Origin: Cryptomeria japonica
Taxonomy: Eukaryota; Streptophyta; Pinopsida; Cupressales; Cupressaceae
Direction: 5' to 3'
Assembly: GCF_030272615.1 (NCBI RefSeq)
Contig: NC_081414.1
Span: 54,244,636 to 54,308,635 of the forward strand
Length of the DNA stretch: 64,000 nt
Below are positions 1 through 11,780 of this stretch, one piece after another. The position numbers and the translations under genes were made by a program. How positions within the stretch are numbered: position 1 is the first letter of the stretch; every line of letters starts with the position of its first letter. The notes under the pieces are model-generated. The model saw nothing but the letters and a program-made list of their open reading frames with translations, did no database searches and was not told the DNA's origin.

Positions 1-2039
1 ATAATTTACCTATATTTTTTAAATATAATATACTATTATATTTGTAGTAGCTAGCAAGAAATTATGGAGTAGGCAATTTGATATTAGTTTCTGACTGGAG
101 AAACTATGCATGCATAGAAAGTGATATGATAGGAACGGTAATTGGGATTGTAGAGGGAGAAAGAGATGATGAGCCCTATTTGGAAGCCAAGTTGGGACCC
201 ATTTTTGACCTTCGAAATCATTCCATCCGAACTTGATTTTTCAATTTTCAATACATGAAATCAAGTGAAAAACATATTTTTTTAATTAAAATTTTTATTT
301 TAAATTTATATAATTAAATTGTAAGTAGTGAAAGTGCTCTCGCTGATTTAATTTGTTATGACAAAACAAAGTATTTTCTTTGTTTAATTCGGATCCATCC
401 TCCAAGGCGAGGAGAAAGAGAAGAGGGGCCAACGATGATAAGAGAGAAGTGTGTGGAATTTGAGTGAATAGCGACTATTCAAGCTTTCCTCACATGTATG
501 GAAGGTATGTTACAATCCTTTGCCACTGTAACTTCCCCACGGCTAACACTATGGCAAGATTTCTCTTCTGTTTGTCTAATACTTGGTCTGCTTTTTATTA
601 AACTTCAGATGCAGGAGCTATTAGTTTTAGATTCCCCCACAAATTGATATCCAGCTGTCAGCAGATGTTTCCATTTTTAAGGACGCAACATGTAAAAAAA
701 TTACCATCTTTACATATATTCTAAAGTTCCCTACTATTTAAAATGTATTCAATTTGTTTGAAGCAAAATCTACAAATTCTGTTCAATTCAAATTGGAGCA
801 ACAATCATGTCATAATTTTTCTTTTAATTTTTAACAGTTCTTTTAAAATTCCTATTCTTAGAACCCATTTAATTATTGATTGCCGTTTTTTTTGAAAAAA
901 ATAATTTTTTTAATTTTGTTGTGATACTTTAAAATTCTTAAGATTTTTTCGGTCTAAGCAATCTTGAGATATGCTCCTTTTTTTTTATAGAATTAAGGTT
1001 TACATTTAATAAATTAGTTAGTAGGTTAGTTAGTTGGGTGAGATGTTCCTAAAAAAATACGGGTTTATAAAGCCAATACATTGGATGGGATAGGTAATCC
1101 AAATATTATAATAAAACTTCTATTTAATTTTGTTTGCAGTATAAATATTTTTCTCTTTTATTTTTTCTATTCAACAATGGTATGGTGTTATGAGAAAAAA
1201 AGGCACGGGCTGTGAGAGTAATGGTGAGAGGAATGAAGGAAGGATTGTTCTTTGTTGATAAGTGTTGGATTTATTGATAAAGGCATTCAATTTGTTGTTT
1301 GTTAGGATCAAAATTCATTGCTAAGTATTAGAGTTTAAATAATCTATTATGCAACACCTCATTTTTGTGATGCTGCAATTAAATTGCTTGTTGATGTTTT
1401 TGATGAAAATAAGTGGAGGAAGGGCCCCCAACCCATTATAAATTCGAATAAAAAAATTTCAAAACAAAAGGTTGTTACAAATATACAAAGAGGAGTTACC
1501 AAGAGATAACCAAACTTAGGATTATACAAATAGAAACAACTTAATGAACCTTTATGACTTACTTGCAAAACAAACCAAAATAGTCCATAGAGTAGGATAA
1601 AATAGCAAAAATAGACCTTACTAAAAATCAAATTTGAGATCCAACAATGGGATCATCAATGTATTTTAAACAATAAGAGTTTGGATTGTATTCTTATGGT
1701 GAAAAATAGTCCAAGAAGAAACATATCTTTTTCAAAAGAAGTAAAAAAATAATGTCTAAAGGAGCCATTGGAGGAAGTAGAGGAATCGCCCAAATGAGCC
1801 ACCAAATTTGGAGAAGGAACCCTACAAATTGGGGATAGAGAGTTAGGAACCATGGAAAAGATGAGGCAAAAAATTGAGACCCATAGACGGAGCCATATGA
1901 GGAACCACATGAATAGGAAAAGGCTTGAGCTATCGAAACAACCAACCTAGTAGGAGAAGGATGTGTTGAATCCACCGAATACTCTAACCTAGCATTTGAA
2001 GTAGCAAGAAAAATAGTGAGATGGTAGTGGTCAGCATCC
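1..2039. other. AT-rich DNA without a recognisable gene
   Basis: No coding region, RNA gene or element boundary could be recognised. Open frames on the minus strand between about 1360 and 1975 are rich in hydrophobic and serine residues. They lie just downstream, in minus orientation, of the DUF4283 remnant, so they may be its unconserved C-terminal part, but nothing in them proves this. Confidence 0.5.
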
Positions 2040-2640
2040 TTCCACTAGGTGTAAAAATAATGCTAATGAGCCCTATGAAAGAAGAATCCAAATAGCTCAT
2101 ATAAAATTAGCATTTACACTAAAAAGGGATCACTTCATAGTCCAAAATCTATTACCAAGGAAACTCACCCACATTTAGGTAAATCTTAGTGGTAATAGTC
2201 TTCAAAAGGTCCATATTGACCAAAATCCAAGCATAGGAATTATGAGAGAAATAGCTAGTATTGGGGTTTACCTTGAGAAATCAACTCAATGTATCACCAA
2301 TTGCTTCACTATCAAAGTTGCACCACAAATGAAGTTGGAGCTAAGGCAACCTTACCCAAATAGGGGTTCAAGCAACATTGGATTCAACCAGTGGGTTGAA
2401 AGAGGGTTGCCAAGGGCAAAGAGATAGAACATGATAACCCCATTTTCAATCTCCCATGGTTAGAAAAACATCATGATCCCCTATATAATGAAAACAAATA
2501 ATGAAGAAAGCTCAAGCACAAGGGATAAATTTAAACCTTGCATGAGTCTATTAGGTTCCAACATGCTATGAAATCTAGGAATGTAGCTTAACAAAAAAGG
2601 GTCACAAGTGGTTCATAATAAGTTTTCTTTCATATTTCTA
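2040..2640 (-). pseudogene. Decayed LINE-type ORF1 fragment (DUF4283 plus zf-CCHC_4)
   Basis: In plant L1-type LINEs the first ORF encodes a nucleic-acid-binding protein with a DUF4283 domain followed by a DYE-x-IPF-x-C zinc-knuckle-like segment. Reading the minus strand in one frame from about 2420 to 2070 gives the family landmarks in order: PWQPSFNPL, then TPIWVRLP, then IGDTLS with FLKVNPNTS, then YAWILVNMDL, then ILDYEVIPF followed by a remnant of the Cys cluster. The frame holds at least seven stop codons but no frameshift over this stretch, so decay is mainly by point mutation. No endonuclease or reverse transcriptase domain was found next to it, so only a fragment survives or the rest has diverged. 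The family is certain enough to name; membership of a LINE rather than a solitary DUF4283 gene is inferred. Confidence 0.7.
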
Positions 2641-4505
2641 GAATTAAGAATGATGGTAGAGTGGGAATTTTTTTTGAGAAAAAACTATGCAAAACAATTA
2701 CTCTCAAGGCATCTTGGAATCTGGCATAGGTCTGCGAAGATATGAGTGCCCTACAAGGTCACATTGGGAATAAGGGAAAGAAGATAGAAAGTTGGATTGC
2801 ATTACCTCATCATCATTTTTCTTCTTCCAATAGTATTTGGTGTCGTTTCTGAATTATATACCCATTCCTTACCCTTGACCTATAGGAAAGTCATTTAATC
2901 CCCCAGTACCAAGAAAACACCACACTTTCCAATTAAGTTTTCCTAGACCATTGTTAGATAATATATCATATTTATCAAAGGACTGGGGGAAACTTCTAGT
3001 GGACCTATGTTGGAAGGAGAAAATGTCCCACAATCCATTTTTTAACTTTGTCATAGATATCTTACCTAGTCTAAATCTCCCTTCAAACCAAAATGGAATC
3101 ACTAGGGAGATAGTTCTAGATGGCGCCGACACAATAAGAAGAAAGGATTTGGAAAGAAACACTTACTTCATTAAAAGAAAAATTACAAATGCCAACAAGA
3201 TAAGCCTAGAACTCATAACTGTAAGAGTATCCATTAAGTATAGGTCCTTAAAGGGTAAGATCAAACATAAGGGCCTCAAAACCCACCGAAAAAATCTAGT
3301 AATGAAAAAGGACTAAAGATTGCGTTTGAAGATGAAGATCTTGCATCCCAAGTTCAACATTTATGAAGTAAAGTCCTTATCAGTAAGTTCCGAAACCATT
3401 TCCCATCTAATTTTAAGGCATTTGATTAGGGACAATATCATTGGAAACGGGTCCATAATGTCTTCTTTCTAGAGTAGAAACTAGATATTTTTGTAGTTCT
3501 TTTCAATGATAAATAAACTAGGGATTAAACCCTCTAAAAGAAGACCTGTTTTATAGATGGGTCTAGCATTTTTATACAACCATGGATACCCAACTTCCAC
3601 CCATCTCTATCCATCATTAAATTCATACCAACATGGGTCCAACTACATTCACTCCCTTTGGAATATAGGGAAAGAGAGGTACTATAAACCCTATGAAATA
3701 CCATGGGGATTTTTACGAAGCTTGATAATGCTTTTTTTGAAGACCCCACATCTCCATTCTAGATGTGTGTCATCCTTGATGCTCAAAAACCTTTTTCTAA
3801 AATGATACCAATTCAATCCAAATTGGGAACATGGAACTAATAATTTTTTATTGGAAACCCATTGTTTGCATTCTCAAATTGCCACCACAATGGTAATAAT
3901 AAAGAACATTATTTTAAGAAGGACAAAGAGATAACCTAGACTTAAAAACTTTCCTACAAGAGGCATCAAAAGGGGATTTGATAAAACCATTAGTTGTTAA
4001 AGATGAAAGGGATCAGCTATTGTTCCTAGAGATTGCAAAGAAAAAGAGAAAACTCACATCGCAAACCCAAATGGATCCCTTAATAATCTTGGGGGTAGTG
4101 ATTTGCATAGAAAGGATGTTGGATCTACAAAATGGCAATGTCCTAGATGCATTTTTCCATCTAGAGAAGCAACAAAAGAAAATAGATACAATTGAAATAG
4201 TCCATAAGGTTTTAGGAGAAATCAATGATTTCTCCATAGACACCATGTAGAACCAAATGCTAGCTTGTTCAATAGTCAAGAAATAGGAAACCCTAAATTT
4301 GATTTAATCCCTAGTGGGGCAAAAGTTCACTAGCGATAGAGAGATAAAAAGAGACCATAGAGAATCCATATCCCCTTCTCAAAGGAACAAAAGATATCCT
4401 TTTCCTCAATCACTCACAAGAAAAGGATCAATAATATGAAGATCCCCAACATAATCAATCTCCTCTAGATGAAGACAAAGAAGAACTAATCAAGGATGAT
4501 AAAAA
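2641..4505. other. Unassigned stretch upstream of Copia-A
   Basis: Several short open frames occur on both strands, but none shows a domain I recognise. The part next to 2640 may hold the N-terminal portion of the LINE ORF1 in minus orientation. The stretch ends exactly where the Copia-A LTR begins (TGTTGG at 4506). Confidence 0.4.
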
Positions 4506-5443
4506 TGTTGGCAATATGGATGAATTGATTATGTGTTGCAATGATGTCAACAATATTTGTTATGGTTGGTTATCGATAGACAGGCTTTGGTTACCAGTAG
4601 AAGATCTTGTGTTACCGGTAAAGGTTTAAGGTTTTACTGGCAGAGCTTTCACTGAGAATATTTGACAGGATGTGCAAGTGGTGTTGGTGCGGCTTCTAGA
4701 TAGAATTCAAGACGTAGAAGGTGATCCTTGATCATGCCTCAATTGATTGGAGACATCACTTTGGTGTGGTGGACCCAAATTAGGTCCGGTACCTATCTAG
4801 CTGATGGACCAATATCATGTTAACGTGTTCTCTACACGTTACCGAGATGTTCTATGGAATGGTTATTGTTGTTTGGGTCTAAAGCTGATATGCCATATCA
4901 TTGTAATATGGATGTATGTAATGATCTTATTGTAATATCTTTTAGGTGGTCGGCCTAATTGGTTTAGGCCTTAGGGTTTGTATAAATTGATGTAAGATCT
5001 CAATGTAGATCATGTGTCATGGACGTGAAATGAAATATCATATGCAAAGGAGATTTGGTTGATCATAACCTCTCTATAGTCAGTGAGACTCTTTTGTAAT
5101 GAGCAGTACACTCGAGGCAGTGTGCCTTCTTACATGTGTAGGCCCCTTATTGTATCACTTACTTTCTGCAGAAGTATCATCTGACTATGGGTAGGCTTCC
5201 CACCATGGTTTTTCCCTTTACTGAGTTATCCATGTACAAATCATGGTGTTATGTGGTATGGTTGCATTGTGTTAATTCTTTGTTTCATTCTTAAGTTTTA
5301 TTGCTTACTGGTATCTATTTCTGCTATTCTGGTATTCAATGTTATGTGCTCAGGTTAAAGGTTATAATGTGGTTTGATTAATATAATTTGTTGACAACTG
5401 ATTCAACCCCTCTTCTCTCAGTTGTCCACCGATTATCCTAACA
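4506..5443 (+). repeat. Copia-A 5' LTR
   Basis: The LTR begins TGTTGGCAAT and ends CCTAACA, directly before a tRNA-Met-type primer binding site. It shares with the Copia-B, Copia-C and element D LTRs a block around 5085-5235: a GTGAGACT/AGCAGT stretch, a GCCTTCTTACATGTGTAGG hairpin-like segment, and a GGTTTTTCCC stretch. No 3' LTR is present in the window, so age cannot be judged from an LTR pair. Length is 938 bp. Confidence 0.85.
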
Positions 5444-5445
5444 AT

Positions 5446-5457
5446 TGGTATTAGAGC
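5446..5457 (+). other. Copia-A primer binding site
   Basis: TGGTATTAGAGC lies two bases after the LTR end. It matches the usual plant Copia site TGGTATCAGAGC (complementary to the 3' end of initiator tRNA-Met) with one C-to-T change. Confidence 0.85.
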
Positions 5458-5501
5458 TTTGGTCCTCTTTTGTAGAAGCTTAACTGCTTGAGGTAGATCC
5501 T

Positions 5502-5800
5502 ATGGCAGCTAATACTTCAAATCCACCAAAAACTATTTTCAGAAGAGAAATCCCTAAGCTAGATGGAAATAATTATGGGATATAAAAAATATGAATGGAG
5601 ACTCATCTTAGATGTCTTGGCAAGGATATTTGGGAGATCATTGAGAAAGGATATATACCTTATGATCCAACATCTAGCAATCTTGCTCCTACAGACCTGG
5701 ACAAGAATATTGAAAGTAATTGCAGAGCTAGAGAAGCCCTCTTGTCTGCACTTACTGATCAGCAAATCATGGGATTGACTGATAAATCATCGGTAAAGGT
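5502..5800 (+). pseudogene. Copia-A gag, N-terminal part (interrupted)
   Basis: This is the start of the capsid-like Gag protein of a Copia retrotransposon, which would package element RNA in cytoplasmic particles. The ATG at 5502 follows the leader by about 45 bases. Residues recognisable against the two other Copia copies here include IPKLDGNNYG, WMETHLRCLGKDIWE and CRAREALLSALTDQQIMGL. A stop replaces the Trp expected after NNYGI, and a frameshift follows it. The frame is cut at 5800 by the 31 kb Gypsy insertion and resumes at 36965, so both pieces are one gene. AAGGT is duplicated on both sides of the insertion. Confidence 0.85.
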
Positions 5801-6803
5801 TGTTGGGTCTCAAATCAACATATTTGATAGGTTCGAAGGAAATGCCAATTCCTATGATCAAACCCTCCAATTGACTTGGCCAACTTATAGCTCTGTGAAC
5901 CTATTTGGTTACTAACTCTCTCACTTTAGGCTCTGCAGGACCTAGGCGGGTATATATACTCACTAGTTGTTCCTTCAACTAATGCTTTTTATAGCAGATT
6001 AAGTGTCTTAATCTGATATCTCCTAATGTCAGAATGACATAAGTTTCTAAGATAAAGATATAGCAGATGAGTTCAAGATTGTTGTTGTAGAAACTACTTG
6101 AGCTTTGTGCTTGAAATTTATATACACACACTATTGCCAATTTATTCTAGACTTCCTACTCAGCTACTCCTATTACTTTTAATGTGAAAATATGAACTGA
6201 TGAGTTGTATTCTATAGATGACCAGTGCCTTTCTTTGCTTCTTGGGCTACAAAGTATTTATATTTCTTTAGGACTTATTGTGTAAACTTATGAGACAGGT
6301 TTTTAAACCCACCCACTCTTGGTGCGTCTGTCAGTTACTGTTTCTTATGAGCTCTACTTCAATGTCTATATTGTAAACCGCCTAAATGAATTTAACCCTA
6401 ACTTTAAGAGACCATCCAAGGAAGAAATACAGGGAACAATTACAATTAGCAAGTAAATCTTTTTGATCCAAATCTACAATATGAAATACTAAATTTTAAT
6501 AGAAGAACACAAATAACCTTATCTCCTTTAGATAATATCATAAGCAACTGCTTGTAGAAAATGCAGTAATCCACAACACATACGCAAAGGAAAAATGATT
6601 GATTATATTATATATATTCGCCAAAATATTACAATGGTAAGCCTAAGGCTCTAATCTACTCCTTTCTCTAATGATTCCCCCATATTACAAAAGTTCACTC
6701 ATTTATATGAGAGTATACATTTTCACCAAGCATTGTGGATTTTCAATACATAGCTATTAACCAACACTTTTGTTAATAAACTGGAAGATAAACAAATTCA
6801 ACA
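5801..6803 (-). repeat. Gypsy/Tat LTR, left, inverted
   Basis: In minus orientation this LTR begins TGTTGAATTTG (at 6803) and ends GAGACCCAACA (at 5801). It is a full-length inverted copy of the LTR at 32037-33036, about 1 kb. It lies directly downstream, on the minus strand, of a polypurine tract, so it is the 3' LTR of the inverted arm. Confidence 0.85.
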
Positions 6804-6813
6804 CCCCCATTTG
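6804..6813 (-). other. Polypurine tract of the inverted Gypsy arm
   Basis: In minus orientation AAATGGGGG immediately precedes the LTR start TGTTGAATTTG. This is the usual place and composition of the primer for plus-strand DNA synthesis. Confidence 0.75.
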
Positions 6814-6904
6814 TTCAATGTACTTGTCATCTTTATACATTATAATATCATTGTTTAGATTTCTCATATCGTTTTCTATCAAGAAATAATTGGACAGAAT
6901 ATGA

Positions 6905-9897
6905 TTCACATAAGGTTACAAGCCTTTGTCCTGATCTAACTCTGCCACTCCTCACTTCTTCTCATCAACGAACTCTTGTTTCCACTGCTCTAACAACACT
7001 AATTTACCATCACTATAAAAAGAGGGCACCCTAGGGGTATTCCCATCATCCAAGCTCTGAAGCTCTTTTCTCAATTGATTTTCAAACTCATCATGGGATT
7101 TCAAGTAAGCCTCAGCTTCAGCTCTCGTACCAGGATTCATCGAACTGCTATCATTCATCATGTCCTACAACAGTGACCTAAGCCTTTCATTCTCTTTCAA
7201 AGCTTTGGTTGTTCCAATGTATGTCTTCCAGTAGCTCTCTGCAAACTGCAACACAGTCCTAAATCTATGTTCAATGGTCTCATGAATTAACTTGTCCATC
7301 TTTTTCTGTATCTTTCCTACTTGCCGAGATGACTTTTCAGCCATGTTCCTCCAATATATTGCATCTGTCAAAGCATCCATAGCATCTCTATCAACACCAT
7401 ATGTCATCCCTGTTTGACTGGAGCCAGTATCAATCTGAAGTAACCTCGCTTGCAGCCTTTGTTTTTCTTCATCGACCTTTTCATATAGGCTTTTGTACGT
7501 AGAGTTCTCTCTGACAAGAAACTCTATTTGATCCTGGTTCAGTTTAGTGACATCCAAATTTAGTTTAGCGGTAATCCTAGGGTCAGTCTTTCCAACTTGC
7601 TGTACTGTCAGATGTCTGAAAGCTTCTTTTGTATCAACTAATGTAGGTCTTTTATCTTTGGGATAGATAGCCCATTGTAGAAGAGCCTTTTGATCTAGAT
7701 CATATCCTGACCCCCTAAAGAGTTTATCAATCTCATATGGCATCATCTACTTATTTGGATCTTGTTTCTTAAGGAAGCCATCAAACAACAAGGCAGATTT
7801 CATGTCCCATCCAGAGTACAATAACACACTAGCCTCCTTAAGAAATTGTCTCCCCTTTTAAGGTGTCATTTCTTTCATCACAAGATCCATCTCCTCTTGT
7901 AGCTTTTGAACTTGCTTCTCTTCATTGTTATCTTTCAAGTTTTTTCTAATCTGTGATCCTTTATGTTGATAGAGGAATGAAGTAAACTCTTTGGAGGCAA
8001 TAAAGTCACTATCAGCAATGAAATCCTCATGTTCCAGGAATCTGATATCAGCAACTTCTCAGACATTCAATTGTCCTGTTTTCAAATCTATCTATGTATC
8101 CTCTACATTACCAGGAGGGTAATCCTCTCGAGGAAGGAATGGAACAATGCCAGATGTAGAAGCAGGAGACATATGAGCTAAAGGCTCTGTACTTCTAATA
8201 GTATCAATATACTCCCCAAAAATATGAGGTGGAAATCCTTCAAGTATTTCCAATTCATGCTCCATGAGTTTGTTGGCTAACTCCAAGGGGTCTTCAATCC
8301 TTTGTAATACATTCTCATCCATTTTCCTTCTGGAAAGCTTCCATTTATAAGCCTACATTACTTTCTCAAACTTTACTCTCTTTACTCTGGCTTCTTCTCT
8401 GCCAATGTTCTTAATGAGATCATCCGGCAAGTAATATTTATGCTCTCTAGCCTTTAACTTCTATGATGACCAAGCTATCCTTATGTATCCCTTAGGATCA
8501 AAATTTGACCTTGGATCCCCCATGGCCATGCCATAATAATCCAACTTTGTCTGTAGTAAGCTATAGCTCTTGGAACTTTTCACAATAAAATCTGAAAAAA
8601 CTAACAACCCAAGCACAATTGATTGTTTCCCATGGCTTGTCAGATGTTTTGTGCTCACTATTGACAATTGCCTCACAATCTCTAGAAAAGCCACTCTGTT
8701 AGGAACTGTAAGTGGTAATAGGTATGGTCTCCCCTCAAACCCATATACCCTTACTTGTGTGCACTCTGAAAAACAATACCAATCTCCCCAATTGTGTTCA
8801 ATTGAGGAATCTTCAGCACAATCCTTTGGTCTCAAGAACCTTTGAATCTATGGTCAAAGGGCATGATCATACCAACAATTTATATAATGTCTTGACAAAG
8901 AACTCCTCAAAGTGCTAATATTGATTATTTGCATACCTATGGTCCCATGAAGAAACCCACAGCTGCACTGGTTTTCTCACTCCAGCATTGTCATATGCCC
9001 TGACACATAACTCTTTTGGGCACAATCCTTCATCTTGGCCAACATATAATAGCATATGCATAAGCAAGGAATAATGCTTAAAATGCACATTAATGACACC
9101 CCCTTTTAACTTTTCTAACCCATGATTCAAAACTTCAACTAAGTAAGCAACAAAATCAAAGAAGCAGGGGTCCTTAGACTGCAAATCAGCACAAATGACC
9201 ATGGCTGCAATATCCATTAAATGATGGGCTTTTATCCCTAGAACTTGAGCAACGGAGTAATAGGTATATTTAAAGTATGGATGGAAAGAGTTGACATCAT
9301 AGGGGGCCTTGTCATCCTGACCTAATGGCACTAAGGATCCTACATTTCTAGGCCTGTGTATGGGGAGTCTCCATGTTTTGTAAATGTCCTCTAGGTTAAA
9401 ATATTCATTTGTCAATTTCTTGAGGTCAATCAGTTCTTCGAACCCCCAGTCCAATTCAAACACAGTGTCGATAACCTCTTTTATAATTACGAGAATTGGC
9501 TTACCCATATAGGTATATATGGTTTTGGTTTTAGGGTCATAGTTGTTTGCCAATGCCTTCATGAGCTCCACATTTACGAAGACATCAGCCACAGCTAACC
9601 TGCCTAAGTTCAATCGCTATAAATTATTTATAGGCTGAGGGGCAACTCTTCTGTTGTATCTATATATGGATAATTGATACCCTCTCAACTTGGTCCATGT
9701 GTCTCCAACATCCTAAAATTGGTCCTCTAGGCCTTCCTCATTAGCTCTAATCTTTTTAGACCTTAAATTGGATGATGGCCACTAGTCAATCAGGTCCTTG
9801 GCCAAAGAATGCCCTTCCCTTTTCTGTCTCTTGGGTTTTTCCTCTGCAGCAAGAGGTTCCTTTTCCTTCTGGTTTTACTAGCCTTAGATGATGATTC
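6905..9897 (-). pseudogene. Extra ORF of the Gypsy element, left inverted copy
   Basis: I do not recognise a named function. The protein lies between integrase and the 3' LTR, where Tat-lineage elements often carry an additional ORF. Starting near the ATG at 9897, the sequence opens with a basic Ser/Lys/Arg-rich segment. A conserved block follows at 9613-8915, with landmarks MNLGRLAVADVFVNVE, YDPKTKTIYTYMGKP, KKLTNEYFNLEDIYKTWRLP and QLWVSSWDHRYANNQY. Next come 8835-8461 (IEHNWGDWYCFSECTQVRVYGFEGRPYLLP) and 8322-8092. The C-terminal part (7746-6952) is rich in Lys, Glu, Gln and Leu and looks coiled-coil-forming. At least four stops or frameshifts break it. It is the better preserved of the two copies; the other is at 28941-32090. 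Confidence 0.7.
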
Positions 9898-11021
9898 CAT
9901 ATGAATTTACAAAGGGGCTCTATCTATGGATAACTTACTTGGAATCACCGAGCTTTATCTGTGAATTCGCCTAATTTCTGCTTCTAGTTCCTCGCCTGTG
10001 AATTCCTTAATGTTGTGTCCTTTGGTATCGATTCATTACTTATGGCGAATTTAATCAGTTAGTAATGGTAGTTTTAACAATGGTTACTTGGGCACACGTT
10101 TTAATTCAATGGTGATGTGACCCCCCTAGGATTCGTTTTTGATCTTTGCGGCAATCAATAATCATTTCGATGAGAATATGTATTTTGATCATTTTATTTT
10201 TCAGTCCATTGATCTCTTTGTTTCTATCGACAACACTTTTGTTTCGAATATTACTTCGATTAGGTATTTTCTCCCTTCATCAAAATGCTGCATTTGTTCA
10301 TTATGGCCGTCTCTTCATTGACATATATCTGATGTCCATTGGGTTTCATATCGAAGAAACCTTGGGCTTCGGTGACTTCCCTTATCTTCCCATCAAAACA
10401 CTTTTTCTATCAACATGACTACACCCCTTCGATGAATGGGTCTATCGTTTCATTGAAGCCCTCCTTTCCTTGATGAATTGCTTCCACTATCACCTTTCAT
10501 CGATGAGTTCATTAGTAATCTTCCTTGATAAAGTTTCATCGGTGAAACCACACATATCGGTAACATGTCTTTTAGCCTCCTCTAAACTCATATCCTCATT
10601 CATATCTTTTATCGATGTAGCTTCCTTCTATTTGATTGATATCATTCTTTCGATAGGAAAGTTTCTTTCGGTAAGTCTCCTTCATGTTGCACCGATAGTA
10701 TTATTTCCACAAAAGCCTTTTCCCATCGATGAAAGCCATCTCTGCTTTCTTTGATATCCTCTATCAATAGAATTATTGCTTTCAGTGAGTCCTTTCTAGA
10801 GTTCATCGGTATTCCCTTTCTTCGATAGCCCTTCTATATCAATGAGACATCGCTGGGTCTCATTGATACTATCTGAATTTGGATATTTCGATAAAATGCT
10901 ATTACACTTGCTCAACAACTTATGGGTTATTATAATATCAATGAAAATGATGATTTCTTCTAAAAATATAGGGATTTTATGATTTAATGCCACAAATCAA
11001 GATATTTTACTTAATTCAAAT
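9898..11021 (-). repeat. Inverted spacer with recurrent TCGAT motifs
   Basis: This stretch is the inverted counterpart of about 27830-28940 and separates the integrase end from the extra ORF in the Gypsy element. Between about 10130 and 10870 short motifs of the type TTCATCGAT, TATCGA and ATCGGT recur every 20-30 bases, giving far more CG dinucleotides than the surrounding DNA. No convincing long frame was found. Inverted homology to the right arm fades at about 11018-11022, which marks the junction with the aRNH half. Confidence 0.65.
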
Positions 11022-11780
11022 TTGGAGCTAGAATCGTATTTATTTCACCAAATGGAGAGATGTTCAAGTATTCTTTCAAATTGGTGTTTGAGTGTACAAA
11101 TAATATTGCAGAATACGAAGCTCTACTCACTGGACTTAATGTGGCTACCAAGCATGGAATTAAATTGCTCAATGTCTTTGGGGATTCAAAACTAGTAATA
11201 TCTCAAATCAAACAAAATTATGCCTCTAAACATCTTAGGTTGAAACAATACAGGGATGCAGTATGGGATACCATTGGACTGTTTGATGCTTTCCAGATAA
11301 GTTGGCTTGACAGATCAAAGAATATCATGGTTGACTTCTTGGCCAATGTTTCTTTGAAAGAAAATGATATAACACTGAATGGAGTCTCAGAGATGGAAAT
11401 AAAAGTCAGACCTTTTGTTCCAGATAACTTATACAACTGGCAAGTTTTTCATGATGACAATGATTTATTAAAAATTTTCACTATGTGGATCACTACCAAG
11501 CACAGGCTATCAACTTCAATGATTTTGTGGAGATGACAGATGGGAAAGAAAATTTGTTGGGACAAGAAATCATACAGTTAAAATCTAATAAAATACCTAG
11601 AGGACTAGTTGCACTAGAAAGAGCTTTCAACATACAAGACAAAGTTGAAATCAAAGGAGCCTCAGTCAAAGAAACTGATGTTGAGCAGATTAATTTGGGA
11701 AGCAAAGAATCACCAAGACATGTTTTTATTTGTAATAAATTGACTCCTAAAATGAAGTAGTAGTTAGTTATGTTACTTAG
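11022..11780 (+). pseudogene. aRNH, C-terminal half, and linker to RT
   Basis: This is the second part of an archaeal/plant-type RNase H, the extra RNase H of Tat Gypsy elements that removes RNA from the RNA-DNA hybrid. The frame enters mid-domain with ARIVFISP, followed by FECTNNIAEYEALLTGL (catalytic Glu), VFGDSKLVISQI (catalytic Asp) and KNIMVDFLANVSL (last catalytic Asp region). The first strand, carrying FDGS, is missing and is found 25 kb away at 36050-36150. A roughly 130-residue linker follows, with one frameshift near 11480 and tandem stops near 11758, leading into RT. aRNH therefore precedes RT in this element, unlike the RT-RNase H-aRNH order I know from Ogre and Retand. Confidence 0.8.

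Noticed and set aside
1359-1975. Hydrophobic minus-strand frames resembling small membrane proteins
   Set aside because: They are short and overlapping, with compositional bias from AT-rich DNA, and lie in the probable tail of the LINE ORF1 remnant.
2869-3162. Possible LINE endonuclease next to the DUF4283 fragment
   Set aside because: It lies upstream of ORF1 in minus orientation, the wrong side, and no endonuclease motif could be recognised.
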